Positions 21,851 to 34,877 are shown, counted from the stretch's first letter. The stretch is 64,000 bases of DNA from Telopea speciosissima (GCF_018873765.1 NC_057917.1:55982464-56046463); one strand, 5' to 3'. Program-made: numbers and translations. The notes: generated by a model from the sequence alone, not told the origin.

Positions 21851-22380
21851 TATTGACATGGGCTGCTTGGTAGTAATGTAATCCACCCCCATTAATTGGG
21901 ATATCAGTTTTGTATTTTATATGGATCTTGGATTGATCACTGTTTGGCTCTTAAGCATGAGATGTTACAAATAATTGAATCTTACTAGTCCCGCCCCCCC
22001 CCCCCCAACCCCACCCCACCCCACCCCAAAACACATATTTGCAGAGCACGTAAATCTTAGCTGCTGAAAACAACCTGAATGGAACCCTTTCATTTGATGC
22101 AAATTGTTTCTTAGTTAAGTTGGAATTGAAGTTTTTCTCACCCATCTTTATATATTCAATTTGATGGGATTGCTTCAGAAATTCATTAGTTGGCATAGTA
22201 ATAATATGATTCAAAAAATATATATAAAATCTGATCATAGCTAGCTTACTTAGAAGATTCATTTGGTGAGACTTTAAGAGCAATGCATGCCTAGTGAATA
22301 TTATTCTTGATCATTTCTAATAACAAGAATACGTTAATGGAACGAAGAAAATCATGTCCCTAATACCCAATGCTGCAGCT
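21851..22380. other. Intergenic, no gene seen
   Basis: AT-rich, with a run of 14 C at about 21994-22007 followed by 'accccacccc' words. It includes the 3' flank of the GASA gene on the minus strand. Confidence 0.5.
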
Positions 22381-22969
22381 TCAGGGGCACTTGGGTCCTC
22401 CTTCCTTTGTCTTCCAGTTGTCGTAGCAAGGACAGGTCTGCTTGTTACCATAAGTCCCAGGAGGAACACACAGACATTTGGAGCAGCACTTGAGGCAGAA
22501 AAACATACATGGCTTCTTATGTGATGTGGCCGAGCAACGATAGGTACACTTTGGCTTGCAATCTGTAATCCAAGCTTTCATTAGTTCAATGTTCTGTTTT
22601 AAATAGCCAATTTATTTACTAGCCGAATGCAGTCACTAAATCCTTTAAATCAGTTCAGAATTGATTTGGTGCGTCTTAAGTATTTGAGCAAAATATGTGT
22701 TCAATTACATGAACTGAACACTGAGAATGTAATTGACATACCAATTGGACGAAGCTTTGCATGGCCGTAACACTGTAAGCAGAAAACAAAGAATGATGCA
22801 AGAACCAGGATAAGAACTTACTTTGTTCATTCAGTAGAGAATGTAAAAGAAGTGTTTCTAGAGAAAAGAAGGCAATAATGTTTGATTGTACCTCTGCAAC
22901 ATTGGAAAATGCTACCAAAAGAAGCACAAACAGAAGCAACAAGTGAAAATTGAAATGAAGTCCTGCCAT
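22381..22969 (-). CDS. GASA/Snakin family cysteine-rich peptide
   Basis: Three exons on the minus strand: 22969-22892, 22772-22742 and 22562-22381, with GT-AG junctions, giving 96 residues. The first exon is a signal peptide (M-A-G-L then a leucine-rich core, LLLLFVLLLVAFSNVAE). The last exon holds the 12-cysteine GASA domain, complete and in the canonical spacing, with the family signatures SHKKPCMFFC, KCLCVPPGTYGNK and a C-terminal GGPKCP. GASA peptides are secreted and gibberellin-regulated, and are tied to growth, redox balance and antimicrobial defence; which of these applies here cannot be read from sequence. The mature peptide is about 60-70 residues. No lesions are visible. Confidence 0.95.
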
Positions 22970-23024
22970 ATCTGTGACTCTTTCTCTACTCAGACATGAC
23001 GAGAAGGAAAGGAATGGATTTTCA

Positions 23025-23031
23025 TTTATAG
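23025..23031 (-). promoter_or_regulatory. Probable TATA box of the GASA gene
   Basis: The minus strand reads CTATAAATG about 55 bases upstream of the start codon, which implies a 5' UTR of roughly 25-30 bases. No other TATA-like word lies closer. Confidence 0.5.
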
Positions 23032-23788
23032 GGATTGGAGGATCAATGGAGCACTGAATATGCATTGTTTGAGGCGTGATAAAAGGTGTAAAGTTCACTT
23101 GATGGCTCAAGAAAAAGTGAGCGACGTAAGTTGGTGTTTGTGGAGCTTTTTTGGTTGGGTTTGACTCACACTCTCACTAGAGTAATTTATATGGGCTTTT
23201 TTCTCTTACCCCTTATATGCCCCTTTCTAATTTTTTAGTACTTCAGTAAAGAACCTGTAGCCTCCTTTTTTCTATGAGTAACTAGAGAACGTGTACAGCA
23301 CAAGTATATCACTAATGTACTTTGAAAAACAAAAAGATAATGAATGGGAGAGAAAAAAGAAAAAGGCATGTCTGGACAACTTCTGGTCTTGTGGAACTAT
23401 GTGGTTGATGGGATGTGAATAATCCAATAACCCAATACTGATTCCACTTTTAAGACACATGTGAAAGGGCTCCAAGATATTACAAATGACTAGAACAATT
23501 TTCTTCTGTTGCATTTTACTTAAAACCATTAACATTGCTCCAATTTCCAGATCAAATTCTGGCCATCCTAGCATTAATTATGATCAAAAGAATTCAGAAG
23601 AAGAGAGACATTATACAATGATCGCACAAAGACTGCAGGATACATACACAAAATACATAAAATGAAATAATAGATCTGGGAACTTTCTCATCTGTAATGG
23701 AACCAAAACCTGAGTGGTGGTACTCTACAAGTTATTGTACTCCCCAGAAGCCAAAACCGTTTCAACCATGTATTCTATACACATCTCA
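23032..23788. other. Intergenic between GASA and the ARM pseudogene
   Basis: No gene seen. It contains the GASA upstream region and, at its right end, the 3' flank of the dead ARM-repeat gene. Confidence 0.5.
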
Positions 23789-25164
23789 TCATGTTGGCAA
23801 AGTTCTCAGCAAATGAAGGACTTGCATCCACTGTGGCCTTTGTGAGCACAATCCGTCTCAATGCTGGAACAGCTCCAGTGGCTACAATGGCTGAATGATT
23901 CTCACTGTCCATGCTCAGGTTATACAGTATAGCCAGACTGGCTTCAACAGCCCTCCAACTCCCCTATTCAATGACCTTCACTAGAGGGAATATCCCTCCC
24001 TCGGCATCAACCATTCTTGTGCAATCTACCACTCCTTCAGATATTATACAATTCAGTTCCACAACAGCAGCTTCTTGTACTTCTGGAGAGGAGGTCCTGA
24101 TCTGTTCAATTAGTCTTGGAATTGTCTTATAAGGAGTAACCTCCATGTTGATAGGATTCATGGGTACCAGATAAAGACTTGAGTTTAACAAGGCACATAG
24201 CAACGAGGTCTTTATTGTGTAGAGGGATAGCCGACTTCAGTACTTTGCGTAAAATTCTTAGGGTGTGCGTAGAATTTATGGCATGACAAAATGGTTCAAA
24301 ATCTAGCAGCTTTGTTAGCAACCTAGATGCTGCAGATATTGCAACGCCAGCTTCTTCAGTTTCTGTGGCACTTAGCTCTGGCAACTGATTGTCTAGATCA
24401 TCTTCCGTGCCTGCCAAAATATCAATTAATTCTTCAGACCATTGGAAGAAATATAGAATATGATATGAAATGTGCAAATGCCTCGTTCATATTATGAATG
24501 GGCAGATGATGAAATTACACACTGAGGCATCCACATAAGCACATATACCCAGCAACAAGGAAGCATGGGGTCCCATTGCCCAATTCCAAAACCAAAAAAT
24601 TTGAAATTAAATTAAGAAAAGAAAAAAAAAAGTGAGAATCTAAATGGCAATAAGATAAGAAATATGTTACCAAATATCCATACTTCCTTCCATGCTCAAT
24701 CTACAGAAGCTCCATAAGGGTAAAGGAATTAAATGGGACAAATCACGGATTCAAGAGCTCAACTGCATATGGATGGAAGTGGGCTGTAGGTAGGCTTGTT
24801 ATCAAACTGTACTATTGAACTGGCAGTTTAAGGTTTTAATGGTTCATCCATTTATTCAATCTTATGGTTTTGCAAGTCATCTTGGTGTGGTAGAAAAATT
24901 TGTTCTGCCTGTGCTATGTGTTGCAGTACATTGCACAAGGATCTCTACAGAACTATAAGTGAAGAATGAAGACCTATTGATAAATTAATTTTGGTACTGT
25001 TGATATCTTACAAGAGTTTCTCTTGCAAATCAAAGGTGTTAACACCACTAGATTGCTTGAATTCTTTTATTATCCTTAGACAACGCTAATAAAAATCCAT
25101 AATATAAAAGTTTTTCCATGAAACGGCCTTTATGTGGTTGAGATAACATACTCATTCATAGTTT

Positions 25165-25740
25165 GAGATTTCGATCTAGAACGACACCGAGATATTTTCG
25201 AATTTTGGACGAAATTCGACCGAAATTTAGTACATTTTGGTTGGCCATTTTGGTGGTCAAATGGCTGTTCCTTGGCCCGAAACTTTATAGAAACCCTAAT
25301 TAAGCATCTCTAAACATATTTGAACCTTTAGATTGTAGAAATGAACACCCATAATGAAACTTTAGCTTTGGACCTTAGAAGAATCTCTCAAAGTCCATCA
25401 CAACAACACTCCTATAGGTGAAATTTTTGAAAGTTGAGGAAATTTGACCAAATGATGGCTTCAAATCCACCCAAATGTTGAAGTGAATGCTCCACAGTTG
25501 ACCGCTAAGTCTTGATTCAGTAGCAAAATGAAAGACTGCCAACATTGAGGTTTTCTATTAGATTTGGAGTCCTCAAGCGAAAGGGGGTGAAATCTCAACA
25601 TTTTTCCGAATTTCGCCAAAAATAAATCGAAATGACCGAAATTTTGATCGAAGTATGGTATGCATATAGAGTCGACCTTTGTTTCATTTTGAGGCTTCTC
25701 GAAACCAAAATATTTCGTGAAATTTCGGTCAAACGTGACT
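25165..25740. repeat. Third copy of the 'cgaaatttcg' repeat family
   Basis: Both edges are dense in 'gagatttcg' and 'cgaaattt' words (25168-25230 and 25600-25735). The inner part near 25310-25380 aligns with 9790-9870. It lies in intronic DNA of the ARM pseudogene. No target duplication was found. Confidence 0.5.
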
Positions 25741-27029
25741 CATGCTTAGGAATGTCCATTACACACAAATATGTGATACAATCGATTACATATCTCCAAT
25801 ATAACTCTATCTTATTACTGTAGGAAAATAAGTATAGCCAACTACAATATTCAAACATATTGGCTTGCACAGATACCATTTTTCCAGGTTCTCAAACTCA
25901 ACACTTCCAAACATGTCATAATTTGACCAATGAGATTCTATCATCATCTTCTTTGTCGTTTTAATTGAAGAGATTCAACTATCAGGTATTAGTAGAGAGA
26001 CTCCAATCCTGATCCATGGTCCTTTATTTATAATGTCATGCACCAAAAAAAAAAATTATGTGCTCATGAATTTAACAGCTTGTTTCACTGCAATATTTAA
26101 AGAGATTATCAAGGACAAGGTTGTCCACAGAGTTCTACAGTCTGTGTAACAATACTTTTGTCGTCTTCCCTGCACTCTATGTCTCTGTTTCTCATAAAGC
26201 ATGTTCATGAAGGTAAGAAATTATCATAAATATCAAGACAAAGAACCTGGTAGTCATGATGACATTGCTAACAATAATATCACAAAGATGTTGATGCCAA
26301 TAGCAGTGCCTACGGTCATAATACCGGTAATGATGATATCAGTATCATCATCTCAATCAAATAAAGTATTGGCTGATAAAGTTCAAGTAACAAACCTAGA
26401 AGTTCCCTCTGTTGGTGTATTTGATGACTTATCAAACCCATTCACTGGTCCATTGTAGAACTGGAAGATTTAAAATAACAATAGGTAAGCCAAAGAAAGT
26501 TAGAATCCGAGAAAAAAGATTGGTATGAAAATGAAACAAAAACCACCCGACTCACCTTTGATTTCATTTCTTTACCACATGGTCTAAAATCTGATAAAAA
26601 ATATTCAAAGTCTGCGTTCCAGAAATTCTGCTGTGAGTACAACCAAGCCGAACTAAAATGGTTTTCCCAGAAAATTTCACCACATTAACACAACCAAAAG
26701 ACCTTTTCTGTCAGGCTGTCTGATGTATCCCATGTATTTTACATTATTCACTGAAGGATAAAAACACCTTCTGCTTCAATTACCCGGCTAACATCATTGC
26801 TGCAGCAAGAAAAAGAGAAATGTTTATAAAAGGTTGAGGAGCTCAATCAAATATAGAGACAGCATTATATTACTTTAAAATATTCAGCAACCATAACATT
26901 ATTATATATTTATGAACAGAAAATATGCACTCCTAGTTAGTACAAAAAATCAAAACAATTCGTTTTTTGGGGGTGTACGCTAAGCTCTGGTGGCGTACGA
27001 TAAGCTTTGTCATTTTCAAGGGTTTGGTC

Positions 27030-28725
27030 ATGGCTTCTTCCCCCTCTCGGGAGAAGCGCCCTCCTGATCCCCCACCAGGGGCTGTCGCTGGTGGAGCCCA
27101 GTCTCTCTCATTCGCTGCAGCAGTTTCCAAGTCACTGGCGGTACCCTCTGTCGCTATCGGGGTGAAGAAGCCTTCTGCGTTCTATGGAGCTCCGGCTGTC
27201 TATATCTCCAAGGAGGAGGTAGCACTGTCAGAGAGGGCCTTCTCGGCAACGCTAATCACGAAATGCAGCCACGGCAGGCCTTCATTGTTTGCGATTAAGG
27301 AAAACCTGCAGAAAGTGTTGTTTTTGCAAGGGGATGTCGTTGTCTCCTCTTTGGATCCAAGGCATGTCCTCCTTCGGTTTTCGTCCACGGCAGACTATGT
27401 GAAGGTGTGGCTGAAGGCACAAACCCACATCAAGGGCTACCTGCTGAGGTTTATGAAATGGACCTCTGAATTTGTATCCGATTGGGAATCTCCATTCGTT
27501 CCAGTCTGGGTCTCCTTGCCAGGACTGCCTGCCAACTTTTACCAGGGCAATTTTTTGGTCTCTATTGCTGGAACTCTTGGGCGTTTCTTGAAGGTTGATG
27601 GCGCCACAGCGAATTGCACTCTCACAGTCGAAGCTCGGTTCTGCGTTGAAGTCGACTTGCATGAGGCCCTCCCTTCAAAGGTGTGGATTGGTTGCGGTTC
27701 ACAGGGTTTCTTCCAGAAGGTGTTCTATGACAGGGTCCCCTCGTACTGTGTGGCGTGCTCGAAGGTAGGTCATGTGGCAGAGGTGTGTAGAATGGCTAAA
27801 CAGGGTCGTGAGGTGGGGGGGCCTCCGGCTGCAGGGGACGAGACGTTGCAGGTTAATACAGCCACGGCAGGGGCTGAGGCCAATGCCAGAACCAGGGATG
27901 GAGTCTTCATTCCCAGGGGGGAGGGGCCCTCCAACGGTGTGCAAGGGGTGGATGTTTCGACTGGGCAGCAAGCTCCGGCTAAGCCAAGAAGAAGGGCGAG
28001 ACGAAGGGGTCGATGGAGGACTGTGGAGGGACAGGTTTTGGGCCCGCAGGTGAGTTCGGATGTTGCGCAGAGCGTTAACGATGGTGTCCAGGCTGATAGT
28101 GGTCAATGCCGACTTGTTGATCGATCTGTGGGTGACGTTGCGCCGGTGGTGTTTGTTACAGAGGGTTCTGCGCTGCAGCTAGAAGAGGGGGAAATTCCCT
28201 CGGCAGCTCCTGGTATACCCACGGTGGAGGACGAGGGTACTGCAGGCCAAGGTCTTGAGATGGTGTCGCAAAGCTGTCCTGTTGGGGACGATGGTGTTAC
28301 AGGTGCTGCGGCTCTCGTTGAGGGGATTGATGCGCTGTCGGTTGGCGATGGTTCACTGCCTTTTTTGAAGACCTTGAGGAGACTTTGAGAGGGAGGGATG
28401 ATAGTCTGGTGTCAGGCCAGGTTGCCCCGGCAGCGCAAAGCCGCGAAGCTGTGTTGGTGGGCCTAAGGCAGTTTCATGCAACCATTGCAGGTCGGATGCG
28501 CAGGTCTTTTGCAAGGGGGGTGAAGACAACAGGGGTCCAGGGGATACAGATGTCAACTCTGGGAGACGGCTGCCATCTCGAACTGTGTGCCTCAGCGCTG
28601 CCTGTGTGTACAAGCGGAAGAAAATCAAGAAGACAAGGAGAGGAAGGACTGCTATTGAGGCCCCTTCCAGGCGAGTTACCAGATCAATGCAATCGCTGAA
28701 TTCTTCCCCCCAGGATGCCAGATGA
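27030..28725 (+). pseudogene. LINE ORF1 (DUF4283 plus zinc knuckle), frameshifted
   Basis: The likely start is the ATG at 27030 (MASSPSREKRPPDPPPG); the frame is open upstream to 26967. A DUF4283 RNA-binding-type domain covers about residues 60-230. A CCHC zinc knuckle of CX2CX4HX4C form follows (CVACSKVGHVAEVC, near 27745-27790), then a Gly/Val-rich acidic linker. The frame stops at 28386-28388. The basic C-terminal tail typical of plant ORF1 (YKRKKIKKTRRGRT and RRVTRSM) lies in another frame and ends at TGA 28723-28725, so one or more small indels between about 28380 and 28405 broke it. The true stop would overlap the ORF2 start. Confidence 0.85.
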
Positions 28726-31700
28726 GTTGTCTCTTTTGGAATGCTCGGGCCATTGGGAATAAGCCTACTTCTAGGCGTCTGAAAACTTTACTAAGTCTGC
28801 ATAGAGTTGACATTGTTGCCATTGCGGAACCCAAAGTACAGATCTCAAAGGCGCGGCTGGTTATGCGTCGGTGCACACATCTGATAGAATCTGGGTTTTT
28901 TGGAAGGCCACTGTTCAGGTTAGTGTGGTTGAGGAGCACCCCCAGTTTGTTTCCCTGGAGTGCGTGGATGCTTATGCAGTACCCTTCATCCTCACCTTCG
29001 TCCATGGGCTGTGCACGGTTATGGAACGAAGGGAGATGTGGGAGAGGTTGGAGCTTTTCTCGAGGGTAAACTCTTTACCTTGGGCTGTGGGAGGAGATTT
29101 TAGTGCGGTGTTGTTGCCCCTTGAGAAGGCGGGTGGAAGGCCCGCTTGCTCGTCATTGATTGAGGAGTTTGGGAGTTTTGTGAGCAGCTCTGGGCTTATT
29201 GATGCAGGTTATGCTGGTAATGTTTTTACCTGGTCAAATAACCAGGCAGGTGCGGGAAGGGTGCTTGTCAGGATTGATCGCCTTTTGGTTAATGCTGAAT
29301 GGGTTGGAGCTTTTCCTAAGTTTGAAGTCACCCACCTTAACAAGACGTGCTCTGATCACACTCCCATTTGGCTATCTTTCTCTGCTGTGGCTAATAGGGT
29401 GGGCACGGATTTTAAATTTCAGCAGATGTGGTTGCATCACCAGGGGTTGCTGGATTTTGTGAAAGGGGAATGGGCCAAATTGGTGGTGGGCTCGCCCCTC
29501 TTTGTTTTGTACTTCAAGCTTAAGGGGCTTCATAGCGCTCTTCGCAAATGGAACAAGGAGGTGTTTGGCAATGTGCACCAGAGGGTTAGGGATGCAGAGG
29601 ATTTGGTGTGTAGGGTGGAGGCAAGGGTTGATTTGGAGGGTAGTGATGAGTCCACGGATGCCCTTGGGGTGGCAAGGGAGGCGTTGCAGGGTGTGTTACT
29701 ACAGGAAGAAATTTTCTAGAAACAAAAATCCAGAGTTACCTGGCTGAAGGAGGGGGATCGCAACACGAAGTTTTTCCACTCCATGGTCAACATCAGGAGA
29801 AAGCAGGCTAGTGTGAATAAAATTAAAGGGGGAGATGGGGTGTGGATTACTGATTTTGAGGGGGTGCAAGCGGAGGCGGTGAGGCATTTTTCTGAGGTCT
29901 TTTCTTCTCAAGGCTGCCAGGTTGATGATGATTTATTGGCTTTGATTCCCATGACTGTGTCGGAGGCGGATAACGCTGCCCTGCTTCTTCCCCCATCTCT
30001 TGAGGAGGTAAAGGCGGCGGTTTTTGCTTTATCCTGTGATAGTGCACCGGACCCGGATGGTTTTTCAGGGTATTTCTTCACTGCCTGTTGGGAGGTGATT
30101 TGTCAGGACGTATGGGCAGCGATTGTGGATTTTTTTTCGGGGGGTACCCTCCCTAGGAGCTTCACCTCTGCCAATCTGGTCCTTATTCCAAAAAAGGACG
30201 GCCCTGAGGTAATGGCTGATTTTCGTCCTATTAGCCTCTGTAATTTTTCTTATAAGATTATTGCCAAGATTTTGGTTTCCAGGCTGGCAGGGCTTCTCCC
30301 GTCCTTAGTGTCGGAGGAGCAGGGTGCTTTTGTGCAGGGCAGGTGTATCCACGACAACATCGCTATGGTGCAAGAAATAGCTCATGACTTGAACAGAAAG
30401 ACGCGAGGGGGTAATGTCATCCTCAAGCTAGACATGGCCAAAGCTTATGATCGGCTAGGATGGGATTTCCTATGGAGGGTCCTCTCTAGATTTGGCCTTT
30501 GTGAGGCCTGGATTGCCTTGATCAGGAAGACTGTGGAGAATTGTTGGTTCTCAATTGTTATGGGTGGCTGCAGGTCGGGTTTTTTCAAGTCTTCCAGGGG
30601 TGTCAAACAAGGGGACCCACTATCCCCGGCTTTATTTATTTTAGCAGAGAAGGTACTGAGCAGGGGCATCAAGAAATTATTTAAGGAGGGTTAGGCGTCC
30701 TACTATAGGCTCCCAAGAGGGTGCCCAGGGATCTCACACTGCTTGTATGCTGATGATACTATTATCTTCACCAGGGGTTTGAGGAGTTCGCTCAAACAGG
30801 TCATGGATTTTATTTGCAGATATGAGGGGTCTTCGGGGTAGCTAGTTAACAGTTAGAAGAGTTGCTTCGTCGTCGGGGCAAAAGCTTCTATGGCTAGGGC
30901 CCTCATGGTTGGTGCGGTAACGGGGTTCCCCAGAAAGTCTCTTCCAATCACTTATTTGGGGGCCCCTCTCCACTCTGGTAGGCTCAAAATTGGTCTCTTT
31001 GACAGCATGGTAGAGAAGATCAGGAACAGAGTGGCAGGATGGATGGGCAGGTTGCTGACCTATAGAGGACGTGTCACGCTTTTAAAGCACGTCCTGGCTT
31101 TGATACCCATCCATGTCCTCACGACTCTGGACCCACCCAAGGCTATTATACGGAGGGTGTATGGCATCTTTGCAGATTTCCTGTGGGGAAACTCAGAATG
31201 GGGGAAGCGCAGGCACTGGGTATGCTGGAAAAAGATCTGTAGGCCGGTTGATGAAGGGGGACTAGGTCTCAGGCGTCTGGAGGATGTTGGTATATCTCTC
31301 AGACTGAAAGGTTTCTGGAGGGTGCTGGCAGGCCAGTCTCTGTGGTGTGCGTTTTTCAGGGCCAAGATCTTCAGGAACCTCCATGTCTCTCTGGTTGGTC
31401 CTCTAAGAGCAGGCTCTAAATCTTGGCGTAATACGTTGTCCTATAAGGAGTTCATGCTGGACAGATCACGGTGGCTGATTGGCTGTGGCAGGGTTTTTTT
31501 CTGGCTTGATAACTGGTCGGGAGCTGGGTCTTTGATTGATTATGTGGATAACGGCCTTCTAGTTGACACGGGGTTGTGTGTAAGAGACGCTCTGGGGGCA
31601 GATGGTCGTTGGAAACAGGATATCACTGATCTCATTGACTATCCGGCCGTCAGGGAGAGCATTACTACAGGTAGATTTGTTCTGACTGATAGGAATGATG

Positions 31701-32776
31701 TTCTGGCCTGGGCCCCCGCGAGTGATGGGCGATGCTCCACCAAGTCGGCTTGGAATGAGATACGGAGCTCCTCTCCTGTGGTGCCTTATGCGAAGTGGAT
31801 TTGGAACTCTTCTGTTCCGGTGAAGATAGCCTTCTTCTCATGGCAGCTCCTGAATGGTAGGATTCCCACGGATGAGGCACTAATGTCATGTGGTATACCG
31901 TTGGCCTCAAAATGCAATTGTTGTGGGAATCCCCGATGTGAAACGACGGACCACTGTCTCGTAACTGGTGGCACAGCTTCTAAAGTGTGGGGATACTTCA
32001 CTCGGCTTTTTGACATGCCTTCTGTCGCACAGGATGTCAGAAGTCGAATCTTGCTCTGGCAGAATTCAGCTAGTGGGAGCAGCCTCAACGCTTTTATCTC
32101 TGGCATTCTTCCATCTTTGGTGGTTTGGGAGCTTTGGAAGGAGAGGAACAATAGAAGGCATGGGGAAGGTAGGCGTACCGTGAGTTCAATAATTGCGACA
32201 ATTAAGGCATGGGTGAAAGAAGTCAATCTCCCCTCAGAGGTAGGTCGGCAGGGGTCCATGAGGGATAGTCTTATCCTGCAGTGTTTTGGCATTATACCTC
32301 CAACCCCTAAGCTAAAACGCCCTATTCCTGTTTATTGGTGCCCACCGTTTTACTCGGTTAAACTGAATGTGGATAGGGCCAGCAGAGGTAATCCAAGCTA
32401 TGGTGGAGGAGGAGGGATCATTAGAGACCAGGTGGGTGTGGCTTTGGCTGCCTTTGCTAATTTCTATGAGGTCTGCACCAACTCGGTTGCTGTGCTTCGT
32501 GCCTTGAGAGATGGGTTGCTTTTGTGCCAGGAACTGGGGTTTATTGATGTGGAGGTTAACTCGGATTCAGCTTCTACTGTCAGAATGGTAAACCACAAGA
32601 GGTGTAATCTCTGGAAAGGGTGGTACTGGTTCCAGGAAATATTGGATTTGATATCCTCTACACAGACCTGTGTGTCCTTTGCTTTTCGGGAGAGCAACAG
32701 GGCGGCTGATTGGTTAGCCAATTATGCCTGTGACTCTAGGGCCTCTACTGTTTTCCAACACGGCTGTATGCCTTAG
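28722..32776 (+). pseudogene. LINE ORF2 (endonuclease, reverse transcriptase, RNase H), dead
   Basis: It begins at ATG 28722 (WNARAIGNK, the first endonuclease motif), with AIAEPK, VGGDFSA and SDHTPIW following as expected for an apurinic-type endonuclease. The reverse transcriptase shows KKDGPEVMADFRPISL, LDMAKAYDRLGWDFL, GVKQGDPLSP and the catalytic YADD at 30746-30757. A zinc-binding C-C-H-C-like segment (CNCCGNPRCETTDHC, near 31912) and a terminal RVT_3 RNase H domain (LNVDRASRGNPS, then NSDSAS and ESNRAADWLA) follow. Lesions: one frameshift near 28880 and four in-frame stops, all TAG, at 29717, 30692, 30839 and 30854. The reading frame is otherwise continuous to 32776. Confidence 0.93.
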
Positions 32777-33035
32777 GGTGCTTTTCAGGTGTTACTTAGG
32801 GAGGACAAGGCGGGACTGCCTGTTCTTAGAAATTAATGTTAGGGGCTTTTGCCTCCAGTTGGGTTTGGATAAGTTCTTGAGGGACCATGAGTGACCCGTG
32901 TCTTGGGATGGGGTAAGGCGGCACGTCCCCCCCGTGTATTCTTTTATTATTTCATTGATTTTTAATGAAATTCTAGGGACTGGCCCGGGTCCCAGGTAAA
33001 TTTGGGACCAAAAAAAAAAGGTTAGTACAGAAAAT

Positions 33036-34225
33036 TACTCTATATACAAGGAGACAAGTATCCAAAACAAGTTAACAAAATAATGGACCTAATAGAGAGC
33101 CTCTCCAAGGCATGAGTTGCAGCCAATCTAACAGATTCACAGTTGTGATCAAGTAGACAAACAAGATGCTTGGCAGCTCCAGCTTCCTTGAAGGAGATAC
33201 ACATGTTTATCAGCAATTGACTGCACTGCACTTGAAATGCAAGCCACATCTTCAAGTCCAACAACCATAGCTAAGGGAGCAACACCATCCATCCATGGAA
33301 AAGTGTATATTTCTTATTCGACATGGACTCCGGCTGAGATTTTCTACCTTCCTCCAGCTCTATGGCCCCAATACATGCCGATCCAATAAACAGAATTCAA
33401 TAGGGAATATCTACAATCACATAAGCATAAGATGAAACTTTCTATAGCAACCAGATTTAGGTATAACATGAACCACCTATAGCCTATCATCAATTAGGGG
33501 TGCCAATACGCAGCGTGATTAGCCGACTCAACATGAAAATGAGACACTATGATGGTGTATGGGTTGGATACTTTTGGATTTAGGTCAACACAAAATGTAT
33601 TTTCAGAAGACAGGTTACTTTTAAGTTGAACCCACTAAGGAAACTGACATGTCAAACATCTTCATTATAACTTTAGGGAAAAAATCCACATGCCAACAGT
33701 GTGGGGATTCTTTCTCATGCCCTCTCACATAACTACACTCTCTCCACCCTGACCCTGTGGGCTCCCTGTTGACAAAACCGATACCCGTGCGCCGATTGGT
33801 GTGGCATGGGAGATTTCCCAGTGTGGGTAACTATTACCTATAATTTAATAGGATTTTTCCTGTTTTACTATTTCCATGCAAATTTCTTTCATTTCAGTTG
33901 TTTTGTGCCATGTTCTACTGACAGCAAGACAAACTGTTAAAAGACATCCTGTTCAGCTTGACCTGTTCAATAAACAGGTTGTTTGGGTTGAGACATTTTA
34001 TGTTATGCGCTGGCACAACACGATTCATATGCCCATAACACTAAAGCACAAACCATTGCAAATTAGAGACAGAGAAGAAAATAAAGGTTTATGAAACATA
34101 GAGTGCAGGCATGCATATCTCAAAGCTGTTTCAACAGCAGCGATAACTCTGTGCAGAAAAGTCCTGGATCTGTGGACAAGGGGAAGAAAGAACTTTGCAT
34201 CACACCAGAAATTCAATAAGCTTTG
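33036..34225 (-). other. ARM pseudogene exon remnant and flanking intron
   Basis: 33089-33398 is the ARM exon described with the pseudogene. 33400-34225 shows no further coding match on either strand. The interval from 34080 to 34210 is open on the minus strand but does not resemble an ARM repeat. Confidence 0.5.
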
Positions 34226-34555
34226 TGTTAGAATATATGGGCCAGAATACCGTAGGGGTATTCTGGTCCTTTTTCCCACTTTATCTCCCACTTTCTCCCT
34301 CTTTAGTTTCTGTTTTTATTATTTTGTAATTTGCCTTTTATTTCTGTATTTTTCCCCTTGTCGATCTCTATTAGAATAGACAAGGGGAGCACTCCTAGTT
34401 TGACTAGGAGTGTGCATTCCTAGTTGTTTCTATTTCTGTTATTAGCATTCCTACTTTGATTAGGAATTGTACTCTTTGATTCTATTACTATAAATAAAGG
34501 GCTAAGTGATAGGATTAATCACTTAAGCATTAATCAACTAGTTGTTCTCTCAACA
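34226..34555 (+). repeat. Copia left LTR
   Basis: 330 bp. TATA-like 'ctataaataaag' near the 3' part (about 34489). Nearly identical to 39825-40153. Confidence 0.95.
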
Positions 34556-34877
34556 TAGTATCACAGGTACGAATTGATCTAACCTAAATTTTTTTTTCCC
34601 ACCCTCCCATCGTGTTCTCTTCTCTTTCCCCTCTCTCTCGATCTCTTTTCTCTGCCTTCTCCTTGCTTCTTCTCCTTTTCTAAGGGCAGCACTACAGAGG
34701 TGATCTTATGATCTAGTTGCTGCCCCTTCTCACCTCTTTTTTTTCCTAATTCATGACCTAATTTTCCTGTTCGATGGCTGCTGCTGGTTCCCTCTTGCGA
34801 AAATTGGAGCTTCCATATTTTATTGCAGATCAGGCCGAGTTTATTGGGATGCTTCTCCCTATATTGGAGCACTTCGT

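Larger units (their letters stand above)
26951..33020 (+). mobile_element. Full-length L1-type LINE inside an ARM pseudogene intron
   Basis: It is flanked by a 15-bp target duplication with one mismatch: GTTAGTACAAAAAAT at 26936-26950 and GTTAGTACAGAAAAT at 33021-33035. It ends in a run of ten A (33010-33019) after 'tttgggacc'. It holds two ORFs in the order gag-like then endonuclease-RT-RNase H, about 6.07 kb, which is the size of complete plant L1 elements. It is inserted opposite to the direction of the host gene. Both ORFs are inactivated. Confidence 0.95.

Noticed and set aside
26020..26066. Possible additional LINE-tail insertion ('caccAAAAAAAAAAA')
   Set aside because: The flanking 'ttataatgtcatg' and 'ttatgtgctcatg' match too poorly to count as a target duplication.
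26201..26458. 85-codon plus-strand open frame
   Set aside because: It is the antisense of a recognisable ARM pseudogene exon (FYNGPVNG on the minus strand).
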